A DNA stretch of 64,000 nucleotides from an uncultured Pseudomonadales bacterium (GTDB taxonomy: Bacteria; Pseudomonadota; Gammaproteobacteria; Pseudomonadales; Azotimanducaceae). Positions 18,215-26,709 of this stretch are shown here, piece after piece. Each line of letters starts with the position of its first letter. The first letter of the stretch is position 1. Under the pieces are notes generated by a model. It ran no database searches and was not told the DNA's origin. It was given only the letters and a program-made list of their open reading frames with translations. The DNA is taken from positions 3,720,001-3,784,000 of the forward strand of contig OY282455.1 of assembly GCA_958296195.1 (NCBI GenBank), in the 5' to 3' direction. The position numbers were made by a program, and so were the translations under genes.

Positions 18215-18487
18215 ATGAGGTGGGCGGACAAGGGCAGCACTCCGTTGCCGCAAAAAGGCGAGTTTCGAACGCCCGTGCTGGAGGACAGACTGTTTTTGGG
18301 CGTGGCGTACGCCTCGATTCAAAATGACGGCATCCAGGACAACGTCTATACGGACACCAAGGGGTGGGAGGACGACAAGGAGCTGCAGCGCATTCGCGTC
18401 GAGGGGCGTCCGCACGAGACCTTGACCGTCAAGTGCAACTACGAGAAGAACGATTCCGCCGGCGCCGCGAAACAGTTGCGAGTATGA
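18215..18487 (+). pseudogene. TonB-dependent receptor fragment
   Basis: A 90-residue open stretch reads like a slice of an outer-membrane receptor barrel: VLEDRLFLGVAYASIQNDGI, QDNVYTDTKGWEDDKEL and ETLTVKCNYEKNDSAG match the pattern of alternating strands and periplasmic turns seen just after the plug in TonB-dependent receptors. There is no signal peptide, TonB box, plug or C-terminal aromatic strand. It is a relic of a lost receptor gene. The following ~250 bases are A+T-rich and hold no gene that I can see. Confidence 0.5.
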
Positions 18488-18734
18488 TCCGGAACCTAGG
18501 GCCTCATCGCCTTCAAGGCGCATGTCGGCGGCACCGCCGCCTCTGGACGCGGACGGAGCATGAACGATCGCTTAGACGCAGGGACGAACATGCTGGATTT
18601 ACCGGAATTTCGCGTCCTGCTCCTAAAGTGCCAAAAAATACCACTTTGTTGAAGGATTAAAATACTTATAAATCAATGAGTTGATGTGTGTTTGATCCCA
18701 AAATATGGAACGGCTCGCTCTCCGCCATCAGAAA

Positions 18735-18767
18735 CGCCGAAATCCGCTTATGGCGCGGGTTTCGGCG
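18735..18767 (-). terminator. Hairpin downstream of ligC
   Basis: A 13-bp stem (CGCCGAAATCCGC with GCGGGTTTCGGCG, one G-U pair in RNA) with a 7-base loop begins 16 bases beyond the ligC stop. On the minus strand it is followed only by TTTCTG, so it is a weak intrinsic terminator or an mRNA 3'-end stabiliser. Confidence 0.45.
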
Positions 18768-18782
18768 AATAGCCAGCTGGGA

Positions 18783-19724
18783 TTAGCCGAGTTGCCGCTG
18801 CATCAAGTCCAAGGTGCGCATGGCGGGAAGGCCTTGGGCCAAGCTGGAGTTGGGCTCCCGGCCGGCGCGGATGGCGGCAAGAAACTCGCGGTCGGCCAGC
18901 TCTATGCCGTCGCTGCTGGCCGCCGCACCGCTGACGTCGATTTGCTCGCCAGCGCCGGTGAACAGGTCGTCGTAGTTGGCCACGAAGGTGCCGTGGTCGC
19001 AGATGTAGCGGAAGAAGGTGCCGAAGGGGCCTTGGTTGTTGAAGGAAAGCGACAGGGTGCAGATGGCGCCGTGCGGGGACTTCATGCCCAAGGCCATGTC
19101 CATGGCGATGCCCAGTTTGGGGTGGATGGGGCCTTGCAGGGCGGTCACCGCCGCCGCCGGGGCGCCGGTTTGGTATTGGAACAAGTCCACCGTGTGGCAG
19201 GCGTGGTGCCATAACAGATGGTCGGTCCAACTGCGCGGCTCGCCCTTGGCGTTGGTGTTGCTGCGGCGGAAGAAGAAGGTCTGCACGTCCATCTGCTGAA
19301 TGCACAGTTCGCCGGCGGTGATCTTGTCGTGCAGCCATTGGTGGGAGGGGTTGAAGCGGCGCACATGGTTAACCATGGCCACCACTCCGGTTTCCCGCTG
19401 CACCCGCACCAGTTCCTCCGCATCCGCCAAGCTGTCCGCCATGGGTATTTCCACCAGAACATGCTTGCCGGCCCGCATGACTTGTTTAGCTTGAGCGGCG
19501 TGGATGGGGGTGGGGGTGGCCAAAATGGCCGCCTCCACGCCCGGCTGGGCCAAAGCCTCCGCCAAGTCCAGGGTTACATGGGGAATGCCGCGGGCCGCCG
19601 CCACCTTCTCGGTGGCCTCCAGTACGCCGCCGCAGATGGAGACCACATCAACTCCGTCGATGCGCGCCAAGGCGTCCAGATGCTTGCCGGCGAAGGCGCC
19701 TTCGCCGGCAATGCAGATTTTCAC
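18783..19724 (-). CDS. ligC: 4-Carboxy-2-hydroxymuconate-6-semialdehyde dehydrogenase
   Basis: A 313-residue Gfo/Idh/MocA-fold enzyme that matches LigC closely: [20 protein letters not shown] (Rossmann start), [36 protein letters not shown], the diagnostic [40 protein letters not shown] and [17 protein letters not shown]. It oxidises the cyclic hemiacetal of the protocatechuate ring-cleavage product to 2-pyrone-4,6-dicarboxylate with NAD(P)+. It starts at GTG 19724, which overlaps the ligK stop (GTGA), and is the last gene of the lig operon. The length (313) is that of known LigC proteins (about 315). Confidence 0.95.
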   Translation of the reverse strand: MKICIAGEGAFAGKHLDALARIDGVDVVSICGGVLEATEKVAAARGIPHVTLDLAEALAQPGVEAAILATPTPIHAAQAKQVMRAGKHVLVEIPMADSLADAEELVRVQRETGVVAMVNHVRRFNPSHQWLHDKITAGELCIQQMDVQTFFFRRSNTNAKGEPRSWTDHLLWHHACHTVDLFQYQTGAPAAAVTALQGPIHPKLGIAMDMALGMKSPHGAICTLSLSFNNQGPFGTFFRYICDHGTFVANYDDLFTGAGEQIDVSGAAASSDGIELADREFLAAIRAGREPNSSLAQGLPAMRTLDLMQRQLG

Positions 19725-20398
19725 TCGACGTACTCCAATCCAGCGGCGGCGAGCTTGCCGCGCATGTCGTAAATGTCCAACCCCAGTTCGCCGGCGGCCA
19801 AGCGCTTGCGTTTGTGCTGTTCAGCGGCTTGCCGCTGCCGGCTTTTCTCCAAGGCGGCAGCGGCGGCCTTCCGGGGGACGATGCATACGCCGTCGTCATC
19901 CGCCACCACCACGTCGCCGGGCGCTAAGGCGCAGCCGGCGCAGACGACGGGAACGTTCACCGAGCCTGCAGTCGCCTTCACCGTGCCCTTGGCGGAGACC
20001 GCCTTCGACCAAACCGGGAACCGCATGGCGGTGAGGTCCGCCACGTCCCGGACACCAGCGTCGATCACCAACCCCTGAACACCACGGGCCTTGGCGGAGG
20101 TGGCCAGCAGGTCGCCGAACATGCCGTCGCTGTTGTCCGAGGATAGGGCCACCACCAAAACGTCCCCGGCTTGGCACAGCTCGATGGCGACGTGCAGCAT
20201 CCAGTTGTCGCCTGGATGGGCCAACACCGTGACGGCGCTGCCGGCGATGCGGGCGCCGGGGTAGATGGGCCGCATGTAGGGCTTCAGCAGGCCGAAGCGG
20301 CCCTGTGCCTCATGCACGGTGGCCACGCCCTGTTGCGCCAAGCCGGCGACCACGGACGCCTCCGCCCGCTCAATGTTCCTGACGGCGATGGTTTTCAT
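19721..20398 (-). CDS. ligK: 4-Carboxy-4-hydroxy-2-oxoadipate aldolase / oxaloacetate decarboxylase (RraA family)
   Basis: A 225-residue class II (metal-dependent) aldolase of the RraA-like fold: [57 protein letters not shown] followed by GVRDVADL (the conserved Arg-Asp), and [18 protein letters not shown]. LigK/GalC cleaves 4-carboxy-4-hydroxy-2-oxoadipate to pyruvate and oxaloacetate, the last step of the 4,5-cleavage route. The ATG at 20398 overlaps the stop of a 38-codon frame, and the gene's own stop overlaps ligC. The DNA around its start (CCATGAAAACCATC) is repeated at 20513-20500, at the end of ligU. Confidence 0.94.
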   Translation of the reverse strand: MKTIAVRNIERAEASVVAGLAQQGVATVHEAQGRFGLLKPYMRPIYPGARIAGSAVTVLAHPGDNWMLHVAIELCQAGDVLVVALSSDNSDGMFGDLLATSAKARGVQGLVIDAGVRDVADLTAMRFPVWSKAVSAKGTVKATAGSVNVPVVCAGCALAPGDVVVADDDGVCIVPRKAAAAALEKSRQRQAAEQHKRKRLAAGELGLDIYDMRGKLAAAGLEYVE

Positions 20399-20511
20399 GG
20401 CAAGACCTCTCCTGCTTGCCCCTCGGATTCCCAAGCCACCCCGTGCTTCCCCCAGCCCGTGAAGGCGTGCGGGTGCGGCCGTTCGAGGTTTTTTGGCTTG
20501 ATGGTTTTCAT
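20395..20511 (-). CDS. 38-codon frame bridging ligU and ligK
   Basis: An ATG at 20511 overlaps the ligU stop (ATGA), and the frame ends in a TGA that overlaps the ligK start (ATGA). The peptide begins [20 protein letters not shown] and ends EGQAGEVLP. Its first four residues equal those of LigK (MKTI), because a short stretch around the ligK start is duplicated. I do not recognise the peptide. It may simply carry ribosomes across the 109-base gap by stop-start coupling, or be a real small protein. Confidence 0.4.
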   Translation of the reverse strand: MKTIKPKNLERPHPHAFTGWGKHGVAWESEGQAGEVLP

Positions 20512-21572
20512 GGAAAGGCTTCTCCTTCAAACAGCAGACGGGCGGTGCGCACCACCCCGGCCGCCTGCACTTGGTTTGCTTCGTTCAATTCAAGCCGTAC
20601 GCCGAAGACGCCGGAGGGATGCTCCACCGCCACCGTCTTGGGGCTGCCCGCCGGCACCGAGCCGATATCGGCCGCCACGGCCCCCGGCAGCAAGCAGGCG
20701 GTGGCCACGCTGACTGCGCCAAGCACACCGATGGCCTTGTGGCAGACGTGGGGGATGAAGGTGCGGGTCATCACCAACCCGTCCTGCTGCGGCGGAGAGA
20801 CCAAGCACATCTTGGGCACGGACTTAGCGGTCACGTCGCCTAAGTTCATCCTAGGGCCGAGCGCTAGGCGCAGGGCCTCCAGCCTAGTCTTCAGCGCGGC
20901 GTCGGCGTCCAGTTCCTCCGGACTTTCCAATCCCGTCAAGCCGAAGTCCGCCGCCCGCAGCACCACAACCGGCATGCCGTTATCGACGCAGGTGACTTCG
21001 ACCCCTTCCACCACATCCAAGGCGTTGCCGGTGGGCAACAAGGCGCCGCAGGCGGAGCCGGCGATGTTTTGATAACTGCAGACCACCGGCGCCGCCGTGC
21101 CCGGCACACCGTCAATGGCGGTGTCCCCCTCGACTTGGAGCGACCCATCCGGGGTTTGCATCAGCAAGTGGCAAAGCCCACCGGAGTTCAGCATGCGCAC
21201 CCGCACCACCGTCTCCTTCCCAGTGATGGGCGCCATGCCCTTGTGGATGGCGTAAACTCCCACCCCGGCGAGGATGTTGCCGCAATTCTGCACGCTGCTG
21301 ACGGTTTGCTTGCGCGGGTCCACCTGCAGGAACAGGTAGTCAACATCCGCCTCCCCATCCGCCGTTTGCCCGACCACGGCCACCTTGCTGGTCAGCGGAT
21401 GGCCGCCGCCGATGCCATCAACCTGCAGGGCGTCCGGCCCGCCGAGAATGCGCACCAACAACCGGTTGCGAGCCGCTTCGCCCGCCGGCAAATCATCCTG
21501 CAGAAAAAATGCGGCGCGGGACGTGCCGCCGCGAATCAGGCAGCAAGGAACGCGAGGAGGGGGCATCAGCAT
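20508..21572 (-). CDS. ligU: 4-Oxalomesaconate tautomerase
   Basis: A 354-residue PrpF-like (diaminopimelate epimerase fold) isomerase. Visible motifs are [20 protein letters not shown] at the N-terminus, [32 protein letters not shown] (the catalytic cysteine region of the PrpF family) and the second-half [20 protein letters not shown]. LigU/GalD shifts the keto/enol form of 4-oxalomesaconate so that LigJ can hydrate it. The ATG at 21572 has AGGAAA upstream. It lies 214 bases after ligJ and is coupled to the small frame and ligK. Length and operon position agree with GalD/LigU. Confidence 0.92.
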   Translation of the reverse strand: MLMPPPRVPCCLIRGGTSRAAFFLQDDLPAGEAARNRLLVRILGGPDALQVDGIGGGHPLTSKVAVVGQTADGEADVDYLFLQVDPRKQTVSSVQNCGNILAGVGVYAIHKGMAPITGKETVVRVRMLNSGGLCHLLMQTPDGSLQVEGDTAIDGVPGTAAPVVCSYQNIAGSACGALLPTGNALDVVEGVEVTCVDNGMPVVVLRAADFGLTGLESPEELDADAALKTRLEALRLALGPRMNLGDVTAKSVPKMCLVSPPQQDGLVMTRTFIPHVCHKAIGVLGAVSVATACLLPGAVAADIGSVPAGSPKTVAVEHPSGVFGVRLELNEANQVQAAGVVRTARLLFEGEAFP

Positions 21573-21786
21573 GCTTTCCTAGCCGTAGGACGATGACGCA
21601 GGCAACTCGGCCCTCCGTACGCGAATCGCCCCAACCTTATCCACCCCCTTAGGGGAGCCCTCGGCCGTTCTTGCTCCATGCTACCCAGATTCGAGACTAG
21701 GCCTGTCGAATTTGGGCAGGCCCGCAACGCCCAGAGTTGCTTGGGCAAGCGGTTCGGAACCCAGCACGGCATTTACCCGCTCAACT

Positions 21787-22815
21787 CTAGCCGTCACTCC
21801 GGGTCGCCTTCAGCCCAGCGTACACCCGCTTGGCGTTGCCGGAAAAGATCATTTCCTTCTCCCTCTCCGTGGCGTTGGGGGAAGCGTCGATGTAGCGCTT
21901 GGTGTCATCGTAGTAGTGGCCGGAGAGCGGGTCCACGCCGCGCACGGCACCTAACAGTTCGGAGGCGAAAAGGATGTTCTCGGCGGGAATGACGTCCAAG
22001 AGCAGGTCGATGCCGGGCTGATGGTAAACGCAGGTGTCAAAGTAAACGCTGTGCAGCACCAGTTCCTCCAAAGGCGGCTTGCCCTTCATGGCCTGCACCA
22101 GCCCGCGGAACCGGCCCCAATGATAGGGCACGGCGCCGCCGCCGTGGGGGATGATGAACTTGATGGTTGGAAAGTCCGCCAACAGATCCGACGTCAGCAT
22201 CTGCATGAAGGCCGTGGTGTCCGCCGCCAAGTAATGGGAGCCAGTGGTGTGGAAGGCTGGGTTGCAGGCGGCGCTGACGTGGATCATGGCCGGCACGTCC
22301 AATTCGCACATCTTCTCGTAGAAGGGATACCAATAGCGGTCCCCCAGGGGAGGGCCTGTCCAGAAGCCGCCGCTCGGGTCCGGATTCAGGTTGCAGCCGA
22401 CGAAGCCGAACTGACTTACGCACCGATCCAACTCCGCGATGCTGTTGTCCAGAGAGGCGCCGGGGGACTGGGGCAACTGCGCCACGCCGACGAAGTTGCT
22501 CGGGTAGAGCCGGGTGATGCGGTGGATGAGCTCGTTGCAGTGCTCGGTCCAGTATTTGGAGGTGTGGGCGTTGCCGATGTGGTGCCCCATCCAGCTAGCC
22601 CGGGGGGAGAAGACGGTGAGGTCCGTGCCCCGCTGCGCCTGCATCCTTAGCTGGTTGCCCTCCAGGCTGTCGCGGATTTGCTGGTCGGAGATGTCGATCA
22701 GGCCCTTGGCGCCGGGCTTCATTGGGTCCTTCGCCAAGGCCGCCTTCTGCGCGTCCCGATATGCGCCTAGCGCATCGGGCGCGGTGGTGTAGTGGCCGTG
22801 GCAGTCGATGATCAT
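21787..22815 (-). CDS. ligJ: 4-Oxalomesaconate hydratase (amidohydrolase superfamily)
   Basis: A 342-residue amidohydrolase-fold protein with the LigJ signature IIDCHGHYTTAPDAL (HxH metal site), FSPRASWMGHHIGNAHTSKY, GFVGCNLNPDPSGGFWTGPP, FIIPHGGGAVPYHWGRFRG and ENILFASELLGAVRGVDP. LigJ hydrates 4-oxalomesaconate to 4-carboxy-4-hydroxy-2-oxoadipate. The usual catalytic Asp of hydrolytic amidohydrolases appears replaced by Glu (FASELLG), as expected for this hydratase. The ATG at 22815 follows AGGAG at seven bases; five upstream codons in frame are not needed. It lies 167 bases after ligB and 214 before ligU. Confidence 0.94.
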   Translation of the reverse strand: MIIDCHGHYTTAPDALGAYRDAQKAALAKDPMKPGAKGLIDISDQQIRDSLEGNQLRMQAQRGTDLTVFSPRASWMGHHIGNAHTSKYWTEHCNELIHRITRLYPSNFVGVAQLPQSPGASLDNSIAELDRCVSQFGFVGCNLNPDPSGGFWTGPPLGDRYWYPFYEKMCELDVPAMIHVSAACNPAFHTTGSHYLAADTTAFMQMLTSDLLADFPTIKFIIPHGGGAVPYHWGRFRGLVQAMKGKPPLEELVLHSVYFDTCVYHQPGIDLLLDVIPAENILFASELLGAVRGVDPLSGHYYDDTKRYIDASPNATEREKEMIFSGNAKRVYAGLKATRSDG

Positions 22816-22982
22816 GGCGCTCCTGCGCAAGAAATTCGCTGCCGACTAAGATAGCATTTTGGTCTGCCTGCACACTTCATTTTGCTTCGCCGGGGATGAA
22901 TTTAGCTGGCCTTCCCGCTCATCCAAAGTCTCGGCGGTTTGCCGAGTCACTATCCCCAGTGACGGACGGCGGGTTTGGCGGC

Positions 22983-23822
22983 CTAGCGATTTTCCAGTAT
23001 CAGATGCCCCACCGCGGTGTTGGACGCCGGCACATGGTAGTGGCGATGCAGTTCCGTCACCTGGTCGTTCAAGGCGCCGCGCATGATCAGCCACATCACC
23101 AGTTCGACGCCCTCGGAGCCGGCCTGCCGCATGTAATCCAACAGGGAGAGCTGGCACAGGTGCTCCGGGTCCTCCACCAAGGCGTCCAGAAAACGGGCGT
23201 CGAACTCCTGATTGATGAAGCCGGCCCGAGGCCCTTGCAACTGATGGCTCATGCCGCCGGTGCCCCACACCTGAACGTCCAGATCCGCTTCAAAGGAGTC
23301 GATGGCCCGGCGTATGGCTTTACCCAGTTCGAAGCAGCGTCTTGCCGAAGGAGGCGGATAGACGATCACGTTGACGGCGAAGGGAACCACCAGCACCGGC
23401 CAGGCATCGGGCCGGTCGAACATGAGAGTGAGCGGCACAGTGAGACCGTGGTCCACCGCCACGTTGCTGACCGCGGTGAGGTCGAAGTCCTCTTGAATCA
23501 CGGCTTGGCGGATGTACCAAGCCAAGTCCGGGGCGCCCACCACCTTGGGCACCGGGCGCGGCCCCCAGCCCTCGTCGGCAATTTCATACTCATCCCCGCA
23601 GCCGATGGCGAAAGTGGGGATGAGGTTGAGGTCAAAGGCAGTGGCGTGGTCGTTGTACACCAGGAAGATCACGTCCGGCTTCCGCTGCGCAATCCAGCGG
23701 CGGGAGAACTCGAAACCAGCGAACAGCGGCTGCCAATAGCCGTCGCCGGCTTTGCCCAAGTCCGATGCCGCGCCGATGGCCGGCACATGGGACATAGTGA
23801 CCCCAGCGGTGACCCTAGCCAC
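22983..23822 (-). CDS. ligB: Protocatechuate 4,5-dioxygenase beta (catalytic) subunit
   Basis: A 279-residue class III extradiol dioxygenase. Iron ligands are visible in TMSHVPAIG (His) and LVYNDHATAFD (His), and the carboxylate in GVELVMWLIMRG (Glu); the acid-base His is in WGTGGMSHQLQGPR. It opens protocatechuate between C4 and C5 to 4-carboxy-2-hydroxymuconate-6-semialdehyde, together with LigA. The start is GTG at 23822, which overlaps the ligA stop by eight bases; the frame is open for 37 more codons upstream, but that stretch is ligA read in another frame. Family length is 280-300, so the chosen start fits well. Confidence 0.95.
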   Translation of the reverse strand: MARVTAGVTMSHVPAIGAASDLGKAGDGYWQPLFAGFEFSRRWIAQRKPDVIFLVYNDHATAFDLNLIPTFAIGCGDEYEIADEGWGPRPVPKVVGAPDLAWYIRQAVIQEDFDLTAVSNVAVDHGLTVPLTLMFDRPDAWPVLVVPFAVNVIVYPPPSARRCFELGKAIRRAIDSFEADLDVQVWGTGGMSHQLQGPRAGFINQEFDARFLDALVEDPEHLCQLSLLDYMRQAGSEGVELVMWLIMRGALNDQVTELHRHYHVPASNTAVGHLILENR

Positions 23823-24276
23823 GGCGGTCGCGCCGTTCGGCGGGCGCATCCGCGCCCTGGCCCAACCGGTGCCGAGGCGACCTGGGCCGGTCGGCGGACG
23901 CCAAGCGCACATCGTCCTCCGGGCGCCGGCCACCGGAGATCATCATGGCCCGATACGCCTCCTGAGTCATTCCCGTCATGGACGCGGCGCCCTTCTCGAA
24001 GCTGATGCCGTCAGTAAAGAACAGCTTGCCGAAGTAATAGACGTTGACCCCGAGCTCCAGCAGCCGATTGTAGTCCCGGTCCAGAAACGCCCGCTTCTGC
24101 TCCTCCGCCATGGGCCATTCATCGAGATAGGCCCGCTCGTCGGCCAAGAAGCGCTGGCGGTTCTCAGACTTCATCAAGGACATGCAGAATTGATTGGCGT
24201 GGAAGCCAAGCCGCGCCATGTCCGCATCGAAGACGGTGGTGCCGGGAATGTCGCCATATGGCTTGTCAAGAGCCAT
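23815..24276 (-). CDS. ligA: Protocatechuate 4,5-dioxygenase alpha subunit
   Basis: A 153-residue LigA protein: DIPGTTVFDADMARLGFHAN, QFCMSLMKSENRQRFLADE, RAYLDEWPMAEEQKRAFLDR, NVYYFGKLFFTDGISFEKGA and MTGMTQEAYRAMMISGGRRP. LigA covers the LigB active site and is needed for activity. The ATG at 24276 follows AGGAGG. The protein has a basic C-terminal tail of about 30 residues beyond the usual GGRSP region, longer than the ~139-residue archetype, because it reads into the start of ligB. It is first in the lig operon. Part of its sequence (24065-24139) is repeated at 26596-26670 beside the displaced regulator. Confidence 0.94.
   Translation of the reverse strand: MALDKPYGDIPGTTVFDADMARLGFHANQFCMSLMKSENRQRFLADERAYLDEWPMAEEQKRAFLDRDYNRLLELGVNVYYFGKLFFTDGISFEKGAASMTGMTQEAYRAMMISGGRRPEDDVRLASADRPRSPRHRLGQGADAPAERRDRRG
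24065..24139 (-). repeat. Repeat C1 (internal ligA segment)
   Basis: A 75-bp piece of ligA reappears at 26596-26670 in the same orientation with a single mismatch. It sits at the outer edge of the inserted sulfatase segment. Confidence 0.93.
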
Positions 24277-24349
24277 GCGCGGCCCTCCTAATGGGTACCA
24301 CCAGTATCCAGAATAGGTCGCCGCCGGCAAGGGCCGTCAAGCATTTCGC

Positions 24350-24659
24350 ATGGAGGCAGTCGAATTTTTCCTAGCGGATGAAGCCCTTTCAGCCAAGTTT
24401 CGCGGTTATGTTGCGCACCTCGTCCGCCAAGGCTCGCGCCGCGGGGGACAGGACGTCCTGGGCCCGGGTCGTCAGGCCGATGGGCCGCTCCGTGCCGGGC
24501 AGGTCGATGTTTAAGGCGGCCAGCATGCCGGCCTGCACCTCCCGCTGGACTTGATGGCGGGACAGCATGGTGACGCTGTCGCTATCCATCACGAGTCCGC
24601 GCTGAATCACGAACGAACTGGTTTCGACGATGTGATCGGGCTCCTGCAACCCACACTTC
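24350..24659 (-). repeat. Repeat D1 (3' end of the LysR gene and following spacer)
   Basis: About 310 bp match 26671-26980 in the same orientation. Identity is nearly complete over the last 250 bases and falls toward 24659, which is the left edge of the sulfatase insert. Confidence 0.93.
24389..24659 (-). pseudogene. LysR regulator C-terminal fragment
   Basis: An orphan stretch encodes the last ~88 residues of the LysR protein at 26710-27921 (EPDHIVETSSFVIQRGLVMD through VLSPAARALADEVRN), with several substitutions near its truncated end. It lacks the HTH and most of the effector domain, so it is non-functional. Its place immediately upstream of ligA shows that the regulator gene originally lay directly ahead of the lig operon and was separated from it by the sulfatase insertion. 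Confidence 0.92.
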
Positions 24660-24695
24660 GTCCTAGCCAATTTGTGGATGCTCAACGAGCGAGAG

Positions 24696-26399
24696 TTAAG
24701 GCAGTATCATCGGTGCATTGCTGAGGATCACGTTGTTTTCTTCAGCGTATTCTTTCCACGCCGCCACCATTTCTACCAGTTTCTCTGGCTCTTGGCGTGC
24801 GAGATCATGGGTTTCGCCGGGGTCCACGCGAACATTGTAGAGTTGCCATTGATTCGATCCGAAGGGTGAATCGTGCCAGGTCACTTTCCAGTCGCCTTTG
24901 CGAACAGCCCGGCGGTTGAAGAGCTCCCAGCCGAACACCTCGGACTCACTATGAACTCTAGCCTGTTCGCCCGCTAACTGAGCGACAAAAGTCTTCCCGG
25001 TTTGCGGATGGATTTCTCGACCTTCGTAGGTTTCTTCCGGATAAACAGTACCCGCAATCTCCAACAGTGTAGGCGCCACATCGCGCACCGTAAGTACCTC
25101 ATGAATAATCTCGCCCCGATGCACAACCCCAGGGCCACTGACGATAAGAGGTACATGTAGCCCACCTTCCGTCATGTGACGCTTAAAGAGATAAAATGGT
25201 GCAGTACCGGCGGTTGCCCAGCCAGGTCCGTAAAACATCATCGAACCTTTACGGCCCAGATTTTCAAGACTGTTGTCTGCCTTGTTATAACGCTGTATCA
25301 GCGGTTCACTTTCCCACCCATTAAAACCAGCCGCACCGTTATCCGAGAGAAACATAATCAACGTGCTATCGAACTGGCCAACGCTTCGCAAATAGTCGAG
25401 CAATCGGCCGACGTTATCATCCATATTGTCGATGGCCCCCGCGTATATCTCCATCCGCCGGGCGTGAGTCCGTTGTTCCTCAGGTGTGAGCTGATCCCAG
25501 GGCTTAGCTGTGGGTGCCGGGTTCCCGATCGCCTGCGTTTCGGTTATCAGCCCAAGGTCTTGCATCCGCGCTAGTCGTCGTTGGCGAATGACATCGTAAC
25601 CTTCATCATATTGGCCCTGGTACAAATCGATGTGGGACTCAGGTGCTTGAACTGGAATATGCGGGGCTGAGAAAGCGAGATAAGCAAAGAACGGTGCGTT
25701 ACCCCAACCTCCCCCATCGATATACTCGATGAGCTTGTCTGTGTAAAAGTTATTTGAAAAGAAATCCTTGGCAACCGGTGTGCCTGTACGATCAAGACCA
25801 TCCTCAAAATACGCACCTTTAGCTCCAGGGCCCGCTCCATCAAGGTTGAAGTGACCTCCAGGCGGTCCGCCACCGGCCTGAATGAAATATCGATCGAAAC
25901 CTTGTGCGGCTGGTAAAGTATCGGGTGTCTTGCCTAAGTGCCACTTTCCGGTCGTATAGGTATCGTATCCAGAATCCCTTAACAAACTGGCCAACGAAAC
26001 AGTGCGTTTATTGAGGTAACCTTCGTAACCAGCTTGTCCTTTCTGATTCGGCCCTAAGGCCAAATACATGGCGCCAATACCCGCGAGGTGGTTATCCATT
26101 CCAGAAAACAGCATCGCACGTGTCGGCGAGCAGTTAGCGTGAGCGTAGAAGTTGGTGTAACGAACCCCAACCGCAGCTAGGCTATCGATGTTAGGTGTAC
26201 TTATTTCGCTGCCATATGCTCCCAACTCCGAGTAACCCACATCGTCTGCAACGATGAGCAAAATGTTAGGACGTGCTTCGATCGTTCCTGCGGCTCCTCC
26301 ATGGTTTGGATTTGATAGCAATTCCGGCGAGCAGGCCAAAAGTAATAGCAGCAAACTGCTCGTAGCAGACCGGGCGATGTTACTTAAGCTGATCTCCAT
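24696..26399 (-). CDS. Formylglycine-dependent sulfatase (lipoprotein)
   Basis: A 567-residue alkaline-phosphatase-fold sulfatase. It opens with a lipoprotein signal (SSLLLLLLACSPE, lipobox LLAC), then RPNILLIVADDVGYSELGAY (metal-binding Asp pair), the formylglycine motif ANCSPTRAMLFSG (C-S-P-T-R), GKWHLGKTPDTLP, LSDNGAAGFNG and a C-terminal DWKVTWHDSPFG. FGly sulfatases hydrolyse sulfate esters of sugars or phenols; similarity to arylsulfatase-like enzymes is general only. The ATG at 26399 overlaps the stop of a short secretory leader frame (TGATG). Base composition is clearly lower in G+C than the flanking lig and pob genes, and the gene is bounded by scrambled duplications of ligA and lysR, so it is an insertion. 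Confidence 0.9.
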   Translation of the reverse strand: MEISLSNIARSATSSLLLLLLACSPELLSNPNHGGAAGTIEARPNILLIVADDVGYSELGAYGSEISTPNIDSLAAVGVRYTNFYAHANCSPTRAMLFSGMDNHLAGIGAMYLALGPNQKGQAGYEGYLNKRTVSLASLLRDSGYDTYTTGKWHLGKTPDTLPAAQGFDRYFIQAGGGPPGGHFNLDGAGPGAKGAYFEDGLDRTGTPVAKDFFSNNFYTDKLIEYIDGGGWGNAPFFAYLAFSAPHIPVQAPESHIDLYQGQYDEGYDVIRQRRLARMQDLGLITETQAIGNPAPTAKPWDQLTPEEQRTHARRMEIYAGAIDNMDDNVGRLLDYLRSVGQFDSTLIMFLSDNGAAGFNGWESEPLIQRYNKADNSLENLGRKGSMMFYGPGWATAGTAPFYLFKRHMTEGGLHVPLIVSGPGVVHRGEIIHEVLTVRDVAPTLLEIAGTVYPEETYEGREIHPQTGKTFVAQLAGEQARVHSESEVFGWELFNRRAVRKGDWKVTWHDSPFGSNQWQLYNVRVDPGETHDLARQEPEKLVEMVAAWKEYAEENNVILSNAPMILP

Positions 26400-26539
26400 C
26401 AAGATGCGCTCGCCGAGACGTTTGCGCCTGATCCCTGTGCAAAACTCGGTGCAGGGGCAATAGCTATGCTCGATATTAAAGCCGTTAGCCCCATAAATAA
26501 CCAAGATTTGGTGGGCTCTGATTTTCTCTGTTTTACCAT
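26399..26539 (-). CDS. 46-residue secretory leader-like peptide coupled to the sulfatase
   Basis: ATG at 26539 with AAGGGG upstream, TGA overlapping the sulfatase ATG (TGATG). The peptide has a charged start (MVKQRKSEPTKS), a hydrophobic core (WLFMGLTALISSIAIAP) and an AxA-like end (APSFAQGSGANVSASAS), i.e. an entire signal peptide with almost no mature protein. It may be the truncated first codons of another exported protein that travelled with the sulfatase, or a coupling leader. Confidence 0.5.
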   Translation of the reverse strand: MVKQRKSEPTKSWLFMGLTALISSIAIAPAPSFAQGSGANVSASAS

Positions 26540-26595
26540 TGCTTTCCCCTTCGTGTTTGATGCTGCTGAACTCGTTTCAACCCTAGAACAGCTTT

Positions 26596-26670
26596 CGATT
26601 GTAGTCCCGCTCCAGAAACGCCCGCTTCTGCTCCTCCGCCATGGGCCATTCATCGAGATAGGCCCGCTCG
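26596..26670 (-). repeat. Repeat C2 (ligA segment next to LysR tail)
   Basis: Copy of 24065-24139. Here it is joined directly to the LysR 3' spacer at 26671; the 210 bases that separate the two pieces at the lig locus (24140-24349, the ligA start) are missing. Confidence 0.93.
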
Positions 26671-26709
26671 ATGGAGGCAGTCGAATTTTTCCTAGCGGAT
26701 GAAGCCCTT

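Noticed and set aside
24696-26399. Sulfatase insert as an insertion sequence or transposon
   Set aside because: No transposase, terminal inverted repeats or simple target duplication are visible; the flanks are rearranged host gene pieces.
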